From positions 1-41,373 of the forward strand of contig CALVTP010000010.1 in assembly GCA_944362765.1 (NCBI GenBank): a stretch of 41,373 bases of DNA. The letters are read 5' to 3'. Positions 34,830 to 41,373 of this stretch are shown here, piece by piece (within the stretch, counting starts at the first letter, position 1; each line of letters begins with the position of its first letter). Both the position numbers and the translations under genes were made by a program. The notes under the pieces were generated by a model that was not told where the DNA came from, ran no database searches, and worked only from the letters and a program-made list of their open reading frames with translations. This stretch comes from an uncultured Clostridia bacterium. GTDB taxonomy: Bacteria > Bacillota > Clostridia > Christensenellales > DTU072.

Positions 34830-35774
34830 TCAGGCGGGTTCTTTTATTATCTCCGTCGTGAATTCGGCTATCCTCTTTACGAACGGGAGAAGTATTATCG
34901 TAGTTAGCAGGTTGAAAGCGACATGGAAATAGGCAACCAGCGCCGCCTCCCCGAAAAACGCCAGCTTTTCCACCACCGTTTCCCCGAATACGACTACAAA
35001 CGGCAGGAATATAACCAGTCCTATGGCGTTGAAGGCAAGGTGTATAAGCGCCGTCCTTTTCATATTCGGAGTACCGCCGTAAGACGCCAGCATCGCCGTG
35101 GCGCAGGAGCCCACATTCGAGCCCATGATTATATAAAAAGTAGAGACGACGGGCATTATCCCGAGCTCGGTAAGCGTCAGCACCAGTCCCGTCAACGCCG
35201 AGGAACTCTGAATGAAGGCGGTAAACGCCATTCCTATCAGAATAAGCATAAACGGGGAACCGATACGCGAGAAAAAGGAGACGAAACCCGGAGAATCCTT
35301 TAAATCCATGGCGCCTGCTCCGATGACGTCCAGCGCGATGAAAATAAGCCCCGCTCCCGAAAGAATGCGCCCTAAGTTTTTAAGGTTTTCCCGCTTTGCG
35401 CTCATCATGATAAGCGCTCCGGGGAAGACCAGAAAGGCAAAAAGCTCGGCTATCGGCAGCGCGTTGAACGAAAGGAGTATCGCCGTCACGGTGGTGCCGA
35501 TATTTGCGCCCATTATTATGCAGGTGGCTTGAAAGAGGGAGACTATCCCCGAATTCACGAGCCCCAGCAATATCACCGTCGTAGCCGAAGAAGATTGCAG
35601 CACCGCGGCGGAGCCCACTCCGACGCCCACGGCGGCGAGCTTGTTGTTGCCGAGACGTTTGAACAGCGCCTCTATCTTGCCGCCGGCGAGTCCCGAAAGC
35701 GACTTCGACGTCATTTTCATGCCCACCAAAAAAACGCCTATACCCTGAAAAAGGCGGAGAATGTCGAGAATCAT
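34830..35774 (-). CDS. Na+/phosphate cotransporter, NptA/YjbB family
   Basis: The 314-residue membrane protein has the two inverted repeats of the Na/Pi cotransporter family, each with the QSSSA signature (VLQSSSATTVILLGLVN and AFIQSSSALTGLVLTL) and the following MGANIGT or MGSNVGSCATA. About eight to nine membrane helices are visible. Many bacterial members continue with a cytosolic PhoU-like domain to about 550 residues; this one stops after the membrane part. It probably imports or exports phosphate or an organic anion. The ATG has AAAGGT only 0-1 base away, too close for a normal ribosome site. A -10-like TAAAAT lies 7 bases upstream, but its -35 region is poor, so leaderless expression is only a possibility. 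Confidence 0.88.
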   Translation of the reverse strand: MILDILRLFQGIGVFLVGMKMTSKSLSGLAGGKIEALFKRLGNNKLAAVGVGVGSAAVLQSSSATTVILLGLVNSGIVSLFQATCIIMGANIGTTVTAILLSFNALPIAELFAFLVFPGALIMMSAKRENLKNLGRILSGAGLIFIALDVIGAGAMDLKDSPGFVSFFSRIGSPFMLILIGMAFTAFIQSSSALTGLVLTLTELGIMPVVSTFYIIMGSNVGSCATAMLASYGGTPNMKRTALIHLAFNAIGLVIFLPFVVVFGETVVEKLAFFGEAALVAYFHVAFNLLTTIILLPFVKRIAEFTTEIIKEPA

Positions 35775-35850
35775 ACCTTTAATTTTATTGCGTTTTCCCG
35801 CCGATAATTCCTTTATCCGGCGAAGCTTTTCTGTTGGAAGGTATTTATAC

Positions 35851-35879
35851 TTGTATTTCGGAAAGCATTATAGTATAAT
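35851..35879 (+). promoter_or_regulatory. promoter of luxS and the genes after it
   Basis: TTGTAT (35851-35856), a 17-bp spacer and a perfect TATAAT (35874-35879) precede luxS by 30 bases. The leader is short and contains ACGGAG. No riboswitch fits in it. Confidence 0.8.
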
Positions 35880-35909
35880 ATATAAAATAAAAATGTTACG
35901 GAGATTAAA

Positions 35910-36431
35910 ATGGAACAAAAATCCGATGTTTCTGTCGTTTCCAGCTTTAATATCGACCACACCAAATTGAAATGCGGGCTTTTTGTATCGGGAAAGGACA
36001 TGCTCGATTCGGGTTTGGTGCTGACCACCTTCGACCTCAGGATGAAGCGCCCGTACCACGACGAACCGATGACCACCGGCTCCGTCCACGCTCTGGAGCA
36101 TCTTCTTGCCGATTACCTCAGGGGCGACGACCTTTGGGGGAATAAGATCCTCTACGTCGGACCTATGGGCTGCAGGACGGGTTTTTACGTGATGATGAGC
36201 GGCGACCTCGGCTCCAAGGACGTATTGCCGCTGATTATAAGAGCGTTCGACTACATCTCCGAATTTTCGGGAGAAATTCCCGGCGCTACCCAAAAACAGT
36301 GCGGAAATTACCTCGATATGGACTTAAATGAGGCAAAAACCGACGCGGCAATCTATTATAACGTGTTGATAGAGGCAAAAAAGGAAAACCTCGTCTATCC
36401 CGTCAAACGTGACAAGAAAAAATTGAAATAA
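35910..36431 (+). CDS. luxS: S-ribosylhomocysteine lyase
   Basis: LuxS splits S-ribosylhomocysteine into homocysteine and DPD, the precursor of autoinducer-2, in the activated methyl cycle. The 173-residue protein has the metal site HALEH (His60, His64), the catalytic Cys88 in VGPMGCRTGFYV, the general base Glu63, and the third metal ligand Cys131 in ATQKQCGNYL. It is slightly longer than the usual 155-160 residues owing to a basic tail, PVKRDKKKLK. The ATG is preceded by CGGAG. An aminopeptidase gene starts 5 bases after its stop, forming the head of a four-gene plus-strand run. Confidence 0.96.
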   Translation: MEQKSDVSVVSSFNIDHTKLKCGLFVSGKDMLDSGLVLTTFDLRMKRPYHDEPMTTGSVHALEHLLADYLRGDDLWGNKILYVGPMGCRTGFYVMMSGDLGSKDVLPLIIRAFDYISEFSGEIPGATQKQCGNYLDMDLNEAKTDAAIYYNVLIEAKKENLVYPVKRDKKKLK

Positions 36432-36436
36432 CCGAT

Positions 36437-37552
36437 ATGACCGATCCGAGAATAACCAAACTTGCAGAAATTTTAGTAAACTACTCCTGCGCGCTGAAAG
36501 AGGGCGAAAAGGTGCTTATAGAGGCGCGCGGCGTCGACTATATGCCGGTCGAAGCCATCGTAAGAGAGGTGTATAAGGCGAAAGCCTTCCCCTTTGTCTC
36601 GATGGAAGACATGCGCGTCACCCGCGCCGTACGGCAGGGCATGACGGAAGAGCTCGCCCGCCTCATGGCGAAGTACGACGCTTACAGGATGAGCGACATG
36701 GACGCCTATATCGGTATCCGCGGCGGCAATAATTGCTATGAACTAAGCGACATCGACGGCGAAAAGACGGGTATCTACAACCGCCTCTATTCCCATCCCG
36801 TGCACCACGAACTCAGGGTCAACAACACAAAATGGGTGGTGCTCCGTTACCCCACGGAGGGCATGGCGGAACAGGCGAGGATGTCGACGGAAGCCTTCGA
36901 AAACTTCTATTTTGACGTCTGCACCCTCGATTACGGCAAGATGGACAGGGCGATGGACGCGCTGAAAGCGTTGATGGAGCGCACCGACCGCGTCCGTATC
37001 ACCGCCCGCGACACCGACCTTAGTTTCAGCATAAAAGGCATCGGCGCCGTCAAGTGCGCCGGGGAAAGGAATATCCCCGACGGCGAAATTTACTCTGCGC
37101 CCGTCAAAGACTCCGTAAACGGCTACATTCATTACAATGCGCCGTCCGTCGAGAACGGCATAGAGTTTAAGGACGTCCGCCTGGAATTCAAGGACGGAAA
37201 AATCGTCAACGCCACCGCCAACGACTCCGCCGCAGCCAACAAAATCTTCGACACCGACGAGGGCGCAAGATATGTCGGTGAGTTCGCGATAGGCGTCAAT
37301 CCCTTTGTCACTAAGCCGATGGGCGACATCCTCTTCGACGAAAAGATTTCGGGTTCCATCCACTTTACCCCGGGGAGCGCCTACGACGACGCCTTCAACG
37401 GCAACACTTCGGCGGTGCATTGGGATCTGGTGCTCATCCAGACCCCGGAGTACGGCGGAGGCGAGATTTACTTCGACGACGTTCTGATAAGAAAGGACGG
37501 AAGGTTCGTGTTGGAGGAATTGCTCCCGCTGAACCCGGAAAACCTCAAATAA
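36437..37552 (+). CDS. M29 family aminopeptidase (AmpS/PepS-like)
   Basis: This cytosolic metallo-aminopeptidase removes N-terminal residues from peptides. The 371-residue length and layout match family M29: an N-terminal domain with LVNYSCALKEGEKVLIEA and YDAYIGIRGGNN-type sequence, then the metal-binding half with AGERNIPDGEIYSAP (Glu217), GARYVGEFAIGVN (Glu282), GSIHFTPGSAYDD (His309) and AVHWDLV (His328, Asp330). All expected ligands are present. The ATG is 5 bases after the luxS stop and lacks a strong ribosome site, so translation is probably coupled to luxS. Confidence 0.93.
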   Translation: MTDPRITKLAEILVNYSCALKEGEKVLIEARGVDYMPVEAIVREVYKAKAFPFVSMEDMRVTRAVRQGMTEELARLMAKYDAYRMSDMDAYIGIRGGNNCYELSDIDGEKTGIYNRLYSHPVHHELRVNNTKWVVLRYPTEGMAEQARMSTEAFENFYFDVCTLDYGKMDRAMDALKALMERTDRVRITARDTDLSFSIKGIGAVKCAGERNIPDGEIYSAPVKDSVNGYIHYNAPSVENGIEFKDVRLEFKDGKIVNATANDSAAANKIFDTDEGARYVGEFAIGVNPFVTKPMGDILFDEKISGSIHFTPGSAYDDAFNGNTSAVHWDLVLIQTPEYGGGEIYFDDVLIRKDGRFVLEELLPLNPENLK

Positions 37553-37609
37553 ACGCAGGGAAATACGCAGGAATTTAAACAGCGTCAGATACCACCAACG
37601 GAGGAGGAA

Positions 37610-38974
37610 ATGGATAAAACGCAGAAAACCGACAACCGCTACGAGCCCCGCCGCCCCGCAGGCTATCTCTACCATACGCTGGTGCCGCTTGCAAAGCTGC
37701 TGTCCCGCATTTTAATCAAAGCGCGCTTCGTCCGCGACCCCGAAATTAAAAAAAGGAAGGGACCCTTCGTCGTTGTGGGCACGCACTCCTGCTATATGGA
37801 CGTTGCGATGATGATGCTTGCGATGTACCCCGTAAGGCTGAATATCGTCTGCGGAAGGGACGTCTTCACCTGGAAAAAGATCAAACCGATAAAGGACGCC
37901 GCCGGGCTTATCCCGATAAACCAGTTCGAAATTGACTTAGGTTCCATCCGCATGATGAAACGCGCCGTCGACAACGGATTGTCGCTCGCTCTCTTCCCCG
38001 AAGGGAAGTTCACGCTGGACGGGAAGAATATGTTCTATCTTCCCGAAAGTCTCGCGAAGCTGTTAAAACTCATCGGAGCCGACGTGGTGTTCATGCATAA
38101 CTACGGCGGCTATTGCTCCAAGCCCAGATGGTACTCGGGCTTTAAGTACGGTCCCGTCACGAATAAGTCGGAACTGCTGTTTACGAAAGAAGAGTTGAAA
38201 GCAAAGCCGGTAGATGAAATCTATCGCGTTTTAGAGGAAAAATTCAGCTTCAACGACCCGCTCTACCAGCAGGAGAACAAGCTGCGCTTCAAATCAAAAC
38301 ATCCGGCTTTGGGTATCCATTACATACTCTATAAGTGCCCAAAGTGCGGTGCCGAGTATGAGATGGTTTCCACCGATCACCACATAATATGTGAAAAATG
38401 CCACAACAAAGTCGCTTTCGACGAGTACGGAACGTTTACTCCGGAGAATGGTTCGGTCACCTTCCCTCGGATAGATCTTTGGTATGATTTCGAGCGCGAG
38501 TCGGCAAGAAGGGAGCTCATGAAAGAGGACTTTTCCTTGTCCTATCCCGTCGTCTGGGCGCAAAACGACGACGAAAACAACTATAACGACATCGGAGAGG
38601 GCGAGTTCTTCATGACCCGCGAGAAAATGGGGTTCAGGGGGAAAAAGTACTCCGGCGAGGAGGCTTCCGTCGAAATTCCGCTTTTCAATCAATACACCAT
38701 CGTCCACAAAAATTATGAGGCAATCGACCTCACCGTCGACAACCGCGTCAACCGCTTCTATTTTAAGGACGTCAAGTACTCCTGCAAAATCAATGTGTTG
38801 GTGGAGGAGAATTTCCGCTTGAATCACGGTTTGCCTTGCCCCGCACCCGTCGTTCTCCCCGAAGGGAGCCTGATAAAGCGGGAGGACGCGGAGGAAACTT
38901 CCTCCGAGCCGCCCGAAGAGATTTCTGCAAGCGCAAAGGAGGCGGGCGAATCCTCCGAAACGCCTGCCGAATAG
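37610..38974 (+). CDS. PlsC-type acyltransferase fused to a zinc ribbon and an unassigned C-terminal domain
   Basis: Residues 50-215 form a 1-acylglycerol-3-phosphate acyltransferase (PlsC) domain with the HX4D motif H59-SCYM-D64, FPEGK at 129-133 and the substrate-side segment AAGLIPINQ. Such enzymes acylate lysophosphatidic acid or a related acceptor at the inner membrane face. After it, CPKC (243-246) and CEKC (261-264) form a rubredoxin-like zinc ribbon, then a beta-rich region (about 270-420) that I do not recognise, and an acidic Glu/Ser-rich tail. The 454 residues are about twice the usual PlsC length. The ATG is preceded by GGAGGAGG. It lies 57 bases after the aminopeptidase gene and 75 before the M28 peptidase gene. 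Confidence 0.88.
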   Translation: MDKTQKTDNRYEPRRPAGYLYHTLVPLAKLLSRILIKARFVRDPEIKKRKGPFVVVGTHSCYMDVAMMMLAMYPVRLNIVCGRDVFTWKKIKPIKDAAGLIPINQFEIDLGSIRMMKRAVDNGLSLALFPEGKFTLDGKNMFYLPESLAKLLKLIGADVVFMHNYGGYCSKPRWYSGFKYGPVTNKSELLFTKEELKAKPVDEIYRVLEEKFSFNDPLYQQENKLRFKSKHPALGIHYILYKCPKCGAEYEMVSTDHHIICEKCHNKVAFDEYGTFTPENGSVTFPRIDLWYDFERESARRELMKEDFSLSYPVVWAQNDDENNYNDIGEGEFFMTREKMGFRGKKYSGEEASVEIPLFNQYTIVHKNYEAIDLTVDNRVNRFYFKDVKYSCKINVLVEENFRLNHGLPCPAPVVLPEGSLIKREDAEETSSEPPEEISASAKEAGESSETPAE

Positions 38975-38982
38975 GCGAAAAA

Positions 38983-39014
38983 CCGATAAACCGATAAACA
39001 TATAAACAGATAAA
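38983..39014 (+). repeat. four tandem octamers ending in ATAAA
   Basis: CCGATAAA, CCGATAAA, CATATAAA and CAGATAAA follow one another in the gap between the acyltransferase and M28 peptidase genes. A palindrome, GCGTTTTAAACGC, follows. The array is short and may be a slippage tract. Confidence 0.6.
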
Positions 39015-39049
39015 AACCTGCGTTTTAAACGCCATAAAAAGGAGAGGAT

Positions 39050-40414
39050 ATGTACAAAAAATACGCAGAAGAGGCGATGGATCTCGTAAAGACCATCGAG
39101 GCGGACGGCGCCAGGCTGCCCGGTTCCGACGAGGAGAAGGCGGCAGCGAAAAAGCTGGTCGCGGAAATCGATTCGAGAACGGGATTGAAGGCGAGGACGG
39201 AAAGCTTCGTTTATGCTCCCGAGGCAAGTATCGGTGCCATCAACAAATTGGGTTGGGTGGCAGCGCTCTTGCTGATTCCGTACTACATGGGCGCAGAGAT
39301 TTTGGCTCTGGTGGGGTATGTCGCGATAATGGTCTTTGTCGTCACGCAAATAGTCATTTACACCGGAATATGGGATTTTTGCTTTAAAAAAGCCAAGTCC
39401 GACAATATCATAACCGAGCTCCCGCCCGCCAAAGGCGACGCCGAATACACCGTGTACCTGGGCGCACACTACGATTCCAGCTGGTGCTGGAAACTGGCAG
39501 CCAAAAACCCCAACACCGCCATTGTCAAGACCGCCTACGGCATAATCGGCGCCGTAGCGATGATAGTGATGAGCCTTATTGCCATAATAAACCGCTTCGG
39601 AGTTTTCGAAGAACCCGAAGTTGTCTCCGTCATTACATATGTGCTTCCCGTGGCGTTCATTCCCGGCTTCTTCTTTGTCAGTCACTACCTGACTCAGGAC
39701 AAGGCCGAAGCTTCTCCCGGTGCAATGGATAACCTCAGCGGTATTGCGCTGAATCTTATGGTGATGAAGTATTTCAAAGAGCACCCCGAAGAGATGCCCG
39801 AAGGAATGAAGCTTGTCAATATCGGCTTCGCCGCCGAGGAATCTGGTTTGAAGGGCTCCTCCGCCTACGTCAAAAGGCATAAAGCGGAGTTCGACAAGGA
39901 CAATATGTACGTTTTAAACGTCGACTCCATCTCCGACCCCGGCTATTTCGCCGCAGTAAAGGGCGACCCGTGGCAGTTTACCCGCTTTGACAGAGGACTT
40001 ATCGATATGATGAAGGAAGCTATCGGCGAAACCGGCGAGAAAGTCAACGAGATAGTCAATCCCGCAGGTGGGTGCGACTCGACGCCGTTTTGCAAAGCAG
40101 GCATAAAAACGGTCACTTTTGCCGCACAAAAGCCGACTATTTCCGATTATTACCACACTTTCAACGACGTCTCGGACAGGCTTTCCACCGAAGTGTTCGA
40201 AAAAGGCTTCCAAGTCATTCTGAATACCGTCAAAAAGATTGCCGCTTCGCGTAAAGCCCAAAAACCCGCGGCAGAGTTCGCCGCATCCGAAATCGTCGCA
40301 GGTCACGGCAACGAAGCCGCTTCCGAAGTCGCCGCAGCCGAAGTCGTTTCCGCTGCGGATACGGAAATCGCTCCCGCCGTCGCTCCCGAAACTTCCGCTT
40401 CGGAGGAAGAATAA
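39050..40414 (+). CDS. membrane-embedded M28 family zinc peptidase
   Basis: The 454-residue protein has the M28 di-zinc site: GAHYDSS (His140, Asp142), GAMDNLSG (bridging Asp227), AAEESGLKGS (Glu263, Glu264), VDSIS (Asp292) and YYHTFND (His369). M28 enzymes are aminopeptidases or carboxypeptidases. Two hydrophobic hairpins interrupt it: about 68-105, before the catalytic domain, and about 160-212, between the first zinc ligands and the bridging Asp, so the active site would lie close to the membrane. The last 55 residues are a low-complexity tail of Ala, Glu, Val and Ser. The ATG follows AAAGGAGAGG. It is the last gene of the luxS run and is closed by the terminator at 40473-40501. Confidence 0.9.
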   Translation: MYKKYAEEAMDLVKTIEADGARLPGSDEEKAAAKKLVAEIDSRTGLKARTESFVYAPEASIGAINKLGWVAALLLIPYYMGAEILALVGYVAIMVFVVTQIVIYTGIWDFCFKKAKSDNIITELPPAKGDAEYTVYLGAHYDSSWCWKLAAKNPNTAIVKTAYGIIGAVAMIVMSLIAIINRFGVFEEPEVVSVITYVLPVAFIPGFFFVSHYLTQDKAEASPGAMDNLSGIALNLMVMKYFKEHPEEMPEGMKLVNIGFAAEESGLKGSSAYVKRHKAEFDKDNMYVLNVDSISDPGYFAAVKGDPWQFTRFDRGLIDMMKEAIGETGEKVNEIVNPAGGCDSTPFCKAGIKTVTFAAQKPTISDYYHTFNDVSDRLSTEVFEKGFQVILNTVKKIAASRKAQKPAAEFAASEIVAGHGNEAASEVAAAEVVSAADTEIAPAVAPETSASEEE

Positions 40415-40437
40415 TATCAGGATAAAATAACGCAGGC

Positions 40438-40454
40438 GCCGGAAAACTTCCGGC
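40438..40454 (+). other. small stem-loop after the M28 peptidase gene
   Basis: GCCGGAA and TTCCGGC form a 7-bp stem with an AAC loop. No T run follows, so it is not a terminator on its own; it may protect the 3' end. Confidence 0.5.
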
Positions 40455-40472
40455 AAAACAACCGACAATTCT

Positions 40473-40501
40473 AAAAAACGGGAGTATGACTCCCGTTTTT
40501 T
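40473..40501. terminator. bidirectional terminator between the M28 peptidase and methyltransferase genes
   Basis: AAAAAACGGGAGT and ACTCCCGTTTTTT form a perfect 13-bp stem around ATG. It sits between the convergent stops at 40414 and 40535 and can end transcription from either side. Confidence 0.92.
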
Positions 40502-40534
40502 AACCGAGCAGACAAATTTCTTTAAATAATAATT

Positions 40535-41272
40535 TCATTTTTTTAATATAAATAAATATTCGTGTGCGAGCAATAAGAAATTAAACTTAATGCTGTTAGT
40601 TTTCCAATAGCCCGTAGCTTTACAGTTGTGTTGCTCTTTGATGATAATTTCCTTCGCTTTGAAACCGGCGAGCTCAAAAACGCGCATGGTTTCAAACGCA
40701 AGGGGCTGTACCATTCCTTTTTTGCGTATATCTCCCATAAGTATAGCGCAAAATTTACCTTTTTTTAATACACGATAAAATTCATCTGCCACTTTACCCA
40801 TTTCGAACAAGAAATCTTTTATGGGTAAGAGGGAGAGGTCGCCTTCTATATTTTCGCTGTAATGAATGATATCGGCATAAGGGGGATGAGCGCAAATTAA
40901 GTCTACCGAATTATCGTTCAGCGGAAGGTTTCGTACGTCGGCTACATCAATTACCGATGTGGCTGTGGTATCGAATCGAAAATCGCATTTTTGGCGGCTT
41001 AATTCGACCGCCTCGGGATTGATGTCAAAGCCGATAAAATTTCTGTTTGTGAGCTTTGCCTCCACGGCGGTGGTGCCTCCGCCTACAAACGGATCCAAAA
41101 CGGTATCGCTTTCCTCAGAGTAGCGCAAAATAATATTGCGCGGGATATACGGCGACCAGTTTCCGCGATATTTCGCATCGTGAGTCGCCCATTTGCCGCG
41201 ATCGGGAAAAGCCCATACGGTATTGGTTTCCAACTCAAAGTTTTCAGGCTGTAAAGGCACTTTCATTGTCAT
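40535..41272 (-). CDS. site-specific DNA methyltransferase (N6-adenine or N4-cytosine)
   Basis: The 245-residue enzyme transfers a methyl group from S-adenosylmethionine to DNA. It has motif I, LDPFVGGGTTAVEA (residues 59-72), the acidic FDINPEAVE at 82-90, and a motif IV AHPPYADIIHYS (128-139), where the usual D/N/S before PPY is His. Motif I precedes motif IV and there is no long target-recognition insert, giving a compact enzyme. The ATG at 41272 is preferred over an in-frame TTG at 41278; another ATG lies two codons later. The preceding gene ends 2 bases before the ATG, so translation is coupled. The sequence is more AT-rich than its neighbours, which suggests acquisition by transfer. It may be half of a restriction-modification system. 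Confidence 0.85.
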   Translation of the reverse strand: MTMKVPLQPENFELETNTVWAFPDRGKWATHDAKYRGNWSPYIPRNIILRYSEESDTVLDPFVGGGTTAVEAKLTNRNFIGFDINPEAVELSRQKCDFRFDTTATSVIDVADVRNLPLNDNSVDLICAHPPYADIIHYSENIEGDLSLLPIKDFLFEMGKVADEFYRVLKKGKFCAILMGDIRKKGMVQPLAFETMRVFELAGFKAKEIIIKEQHNCKATGYWKTNSIKFNFLLLAHEYLFILKK

Positions 41273-41274
41273 AG

Positions 41275-41373
41275 TCAATCTTCTACAAGTTCCGGAGGCA
41301 CGGGCAAGCCAAGCCGTGTAAGCGGTATATACTCAAAGTAATAATCACAATCAACCGAATGAATGTAATCAAG
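41275..41373 (-). CDS. C-terminal end of an unidentified gene upstream of the methyltransferase
   Basis: The minus-strand frame enters at position 41373 and ends with TGA at 41275-41277, giving 32 residues that finish with IPLTRLGLPVPPELVED. It ends 2 bases before the methyltransferase ATG, so the two are in one operon. The fragment is too short to name. A restriction endonuclease or second methyltransferase subunit would fit the context, but that is inference. Confidence 0.6.
   Translation of the reverse strand, partial: LDYIHSVDCDYYFEYIPLTRLGLPVPPELVED

Noticed and set aside
38983..39014. CRISPR array
   Set aside because: The repeats are only 8 bases long with no spacers; it is a short tandem tract.
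38294..39880. 528-codon minus-strand frame across the acyltransferase and M28 peptidase genes
   Set aside because: It spans two convincing plus-strand genes and the gap between them, and its translation has no protein-like domain pattern.
41273..41278. TTG start for the methyltransferase
   Set aside because: It overlaps the preceding stop codon; ATGs at 41272 and 41266 are better candidates.

Overview
The window looks like a chromosomal segment of a low-to-mid GC Gram-positive bacterium of the class Clostridia. The evidence is a Veg-family protein, a DUF3794/LysM protein like the spore-coat factor SipL, a GlgC/GlgD pair (the GlgD paralogue is a Bacillota feature), LuxS, strong AGGAGG ribosome sites and consensus sigma-A promoters with 17-bp spacers. 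Large lipoproteins with InlB-type B-repeats and BspA-type leucine-rich repeats fit uncultured gut Clostridia such as the Christensenellales, but that placement is inference. No rRNA, tRNA, CRISPR array, prophage or insertion sequence was found.

Layout. Positions 1-2500 hold a possible edge fragment, a DUF308/HdeD-like membrane protein (-), a cytidylate-kinase-like protein (+) and a small membrane-anchored acidic protein. Positions 2505-5627 encode an isoleucyl-tRNA synthetase whose HIGH signature reads GIHH. Positions 5763-7638 hold the SipL-like protein and Veg, both on the minus strand. From 7780 to 18679 runs a plus-strand block: ispE, glgB, glgC, glgD, glgA, glgP and a GH13 alpha-glucanase. 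It covers glycogen synthesis (GlgC makes ADP-glucose, GlgA elongates, GlgB branches) and degradation (GlgP, GH13). Positions 18908-22896 are a minus-strand cluster of an Eis-like acetyltransferase, a membrane-anchored alkaline phosphatase and an acyl-CoA synthetase. Positions 23210-34630 encode two large secreted lipoproteins of 2831 and 937 residues. After a minus-strand Na+/phosphate cotransporter comes a plus-strand run of luxS, an M29 aminopeptidase, a PlsC acyltransferase with a zinc ribbon, and a membrane-embedded M28 peptidase. The window ends in a more AT-rich patch with a minus-strand DNA methyltransferase and the last 32 codons of the gene before it.

Most notable points. (1) The IleRS has a swapped GXHH signature, known from a mupirocin-hyper-resistant IleRS2 subgroup. 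(2) Several genes (ileS, ispE, the acetyltransferase) have a sigma-A -10 box placed so that transcription would begin at or next to the ATG, with no Shine-Dalgarno site: probable leaderless mRNAs beside ordinary SD-led genes. (3) The 2831-residue lipoprotein has a higher-order repeat built on an AFxGTxW signature, and its 937-residue neighbour is unrecognised except for one B-repeat-like tail.
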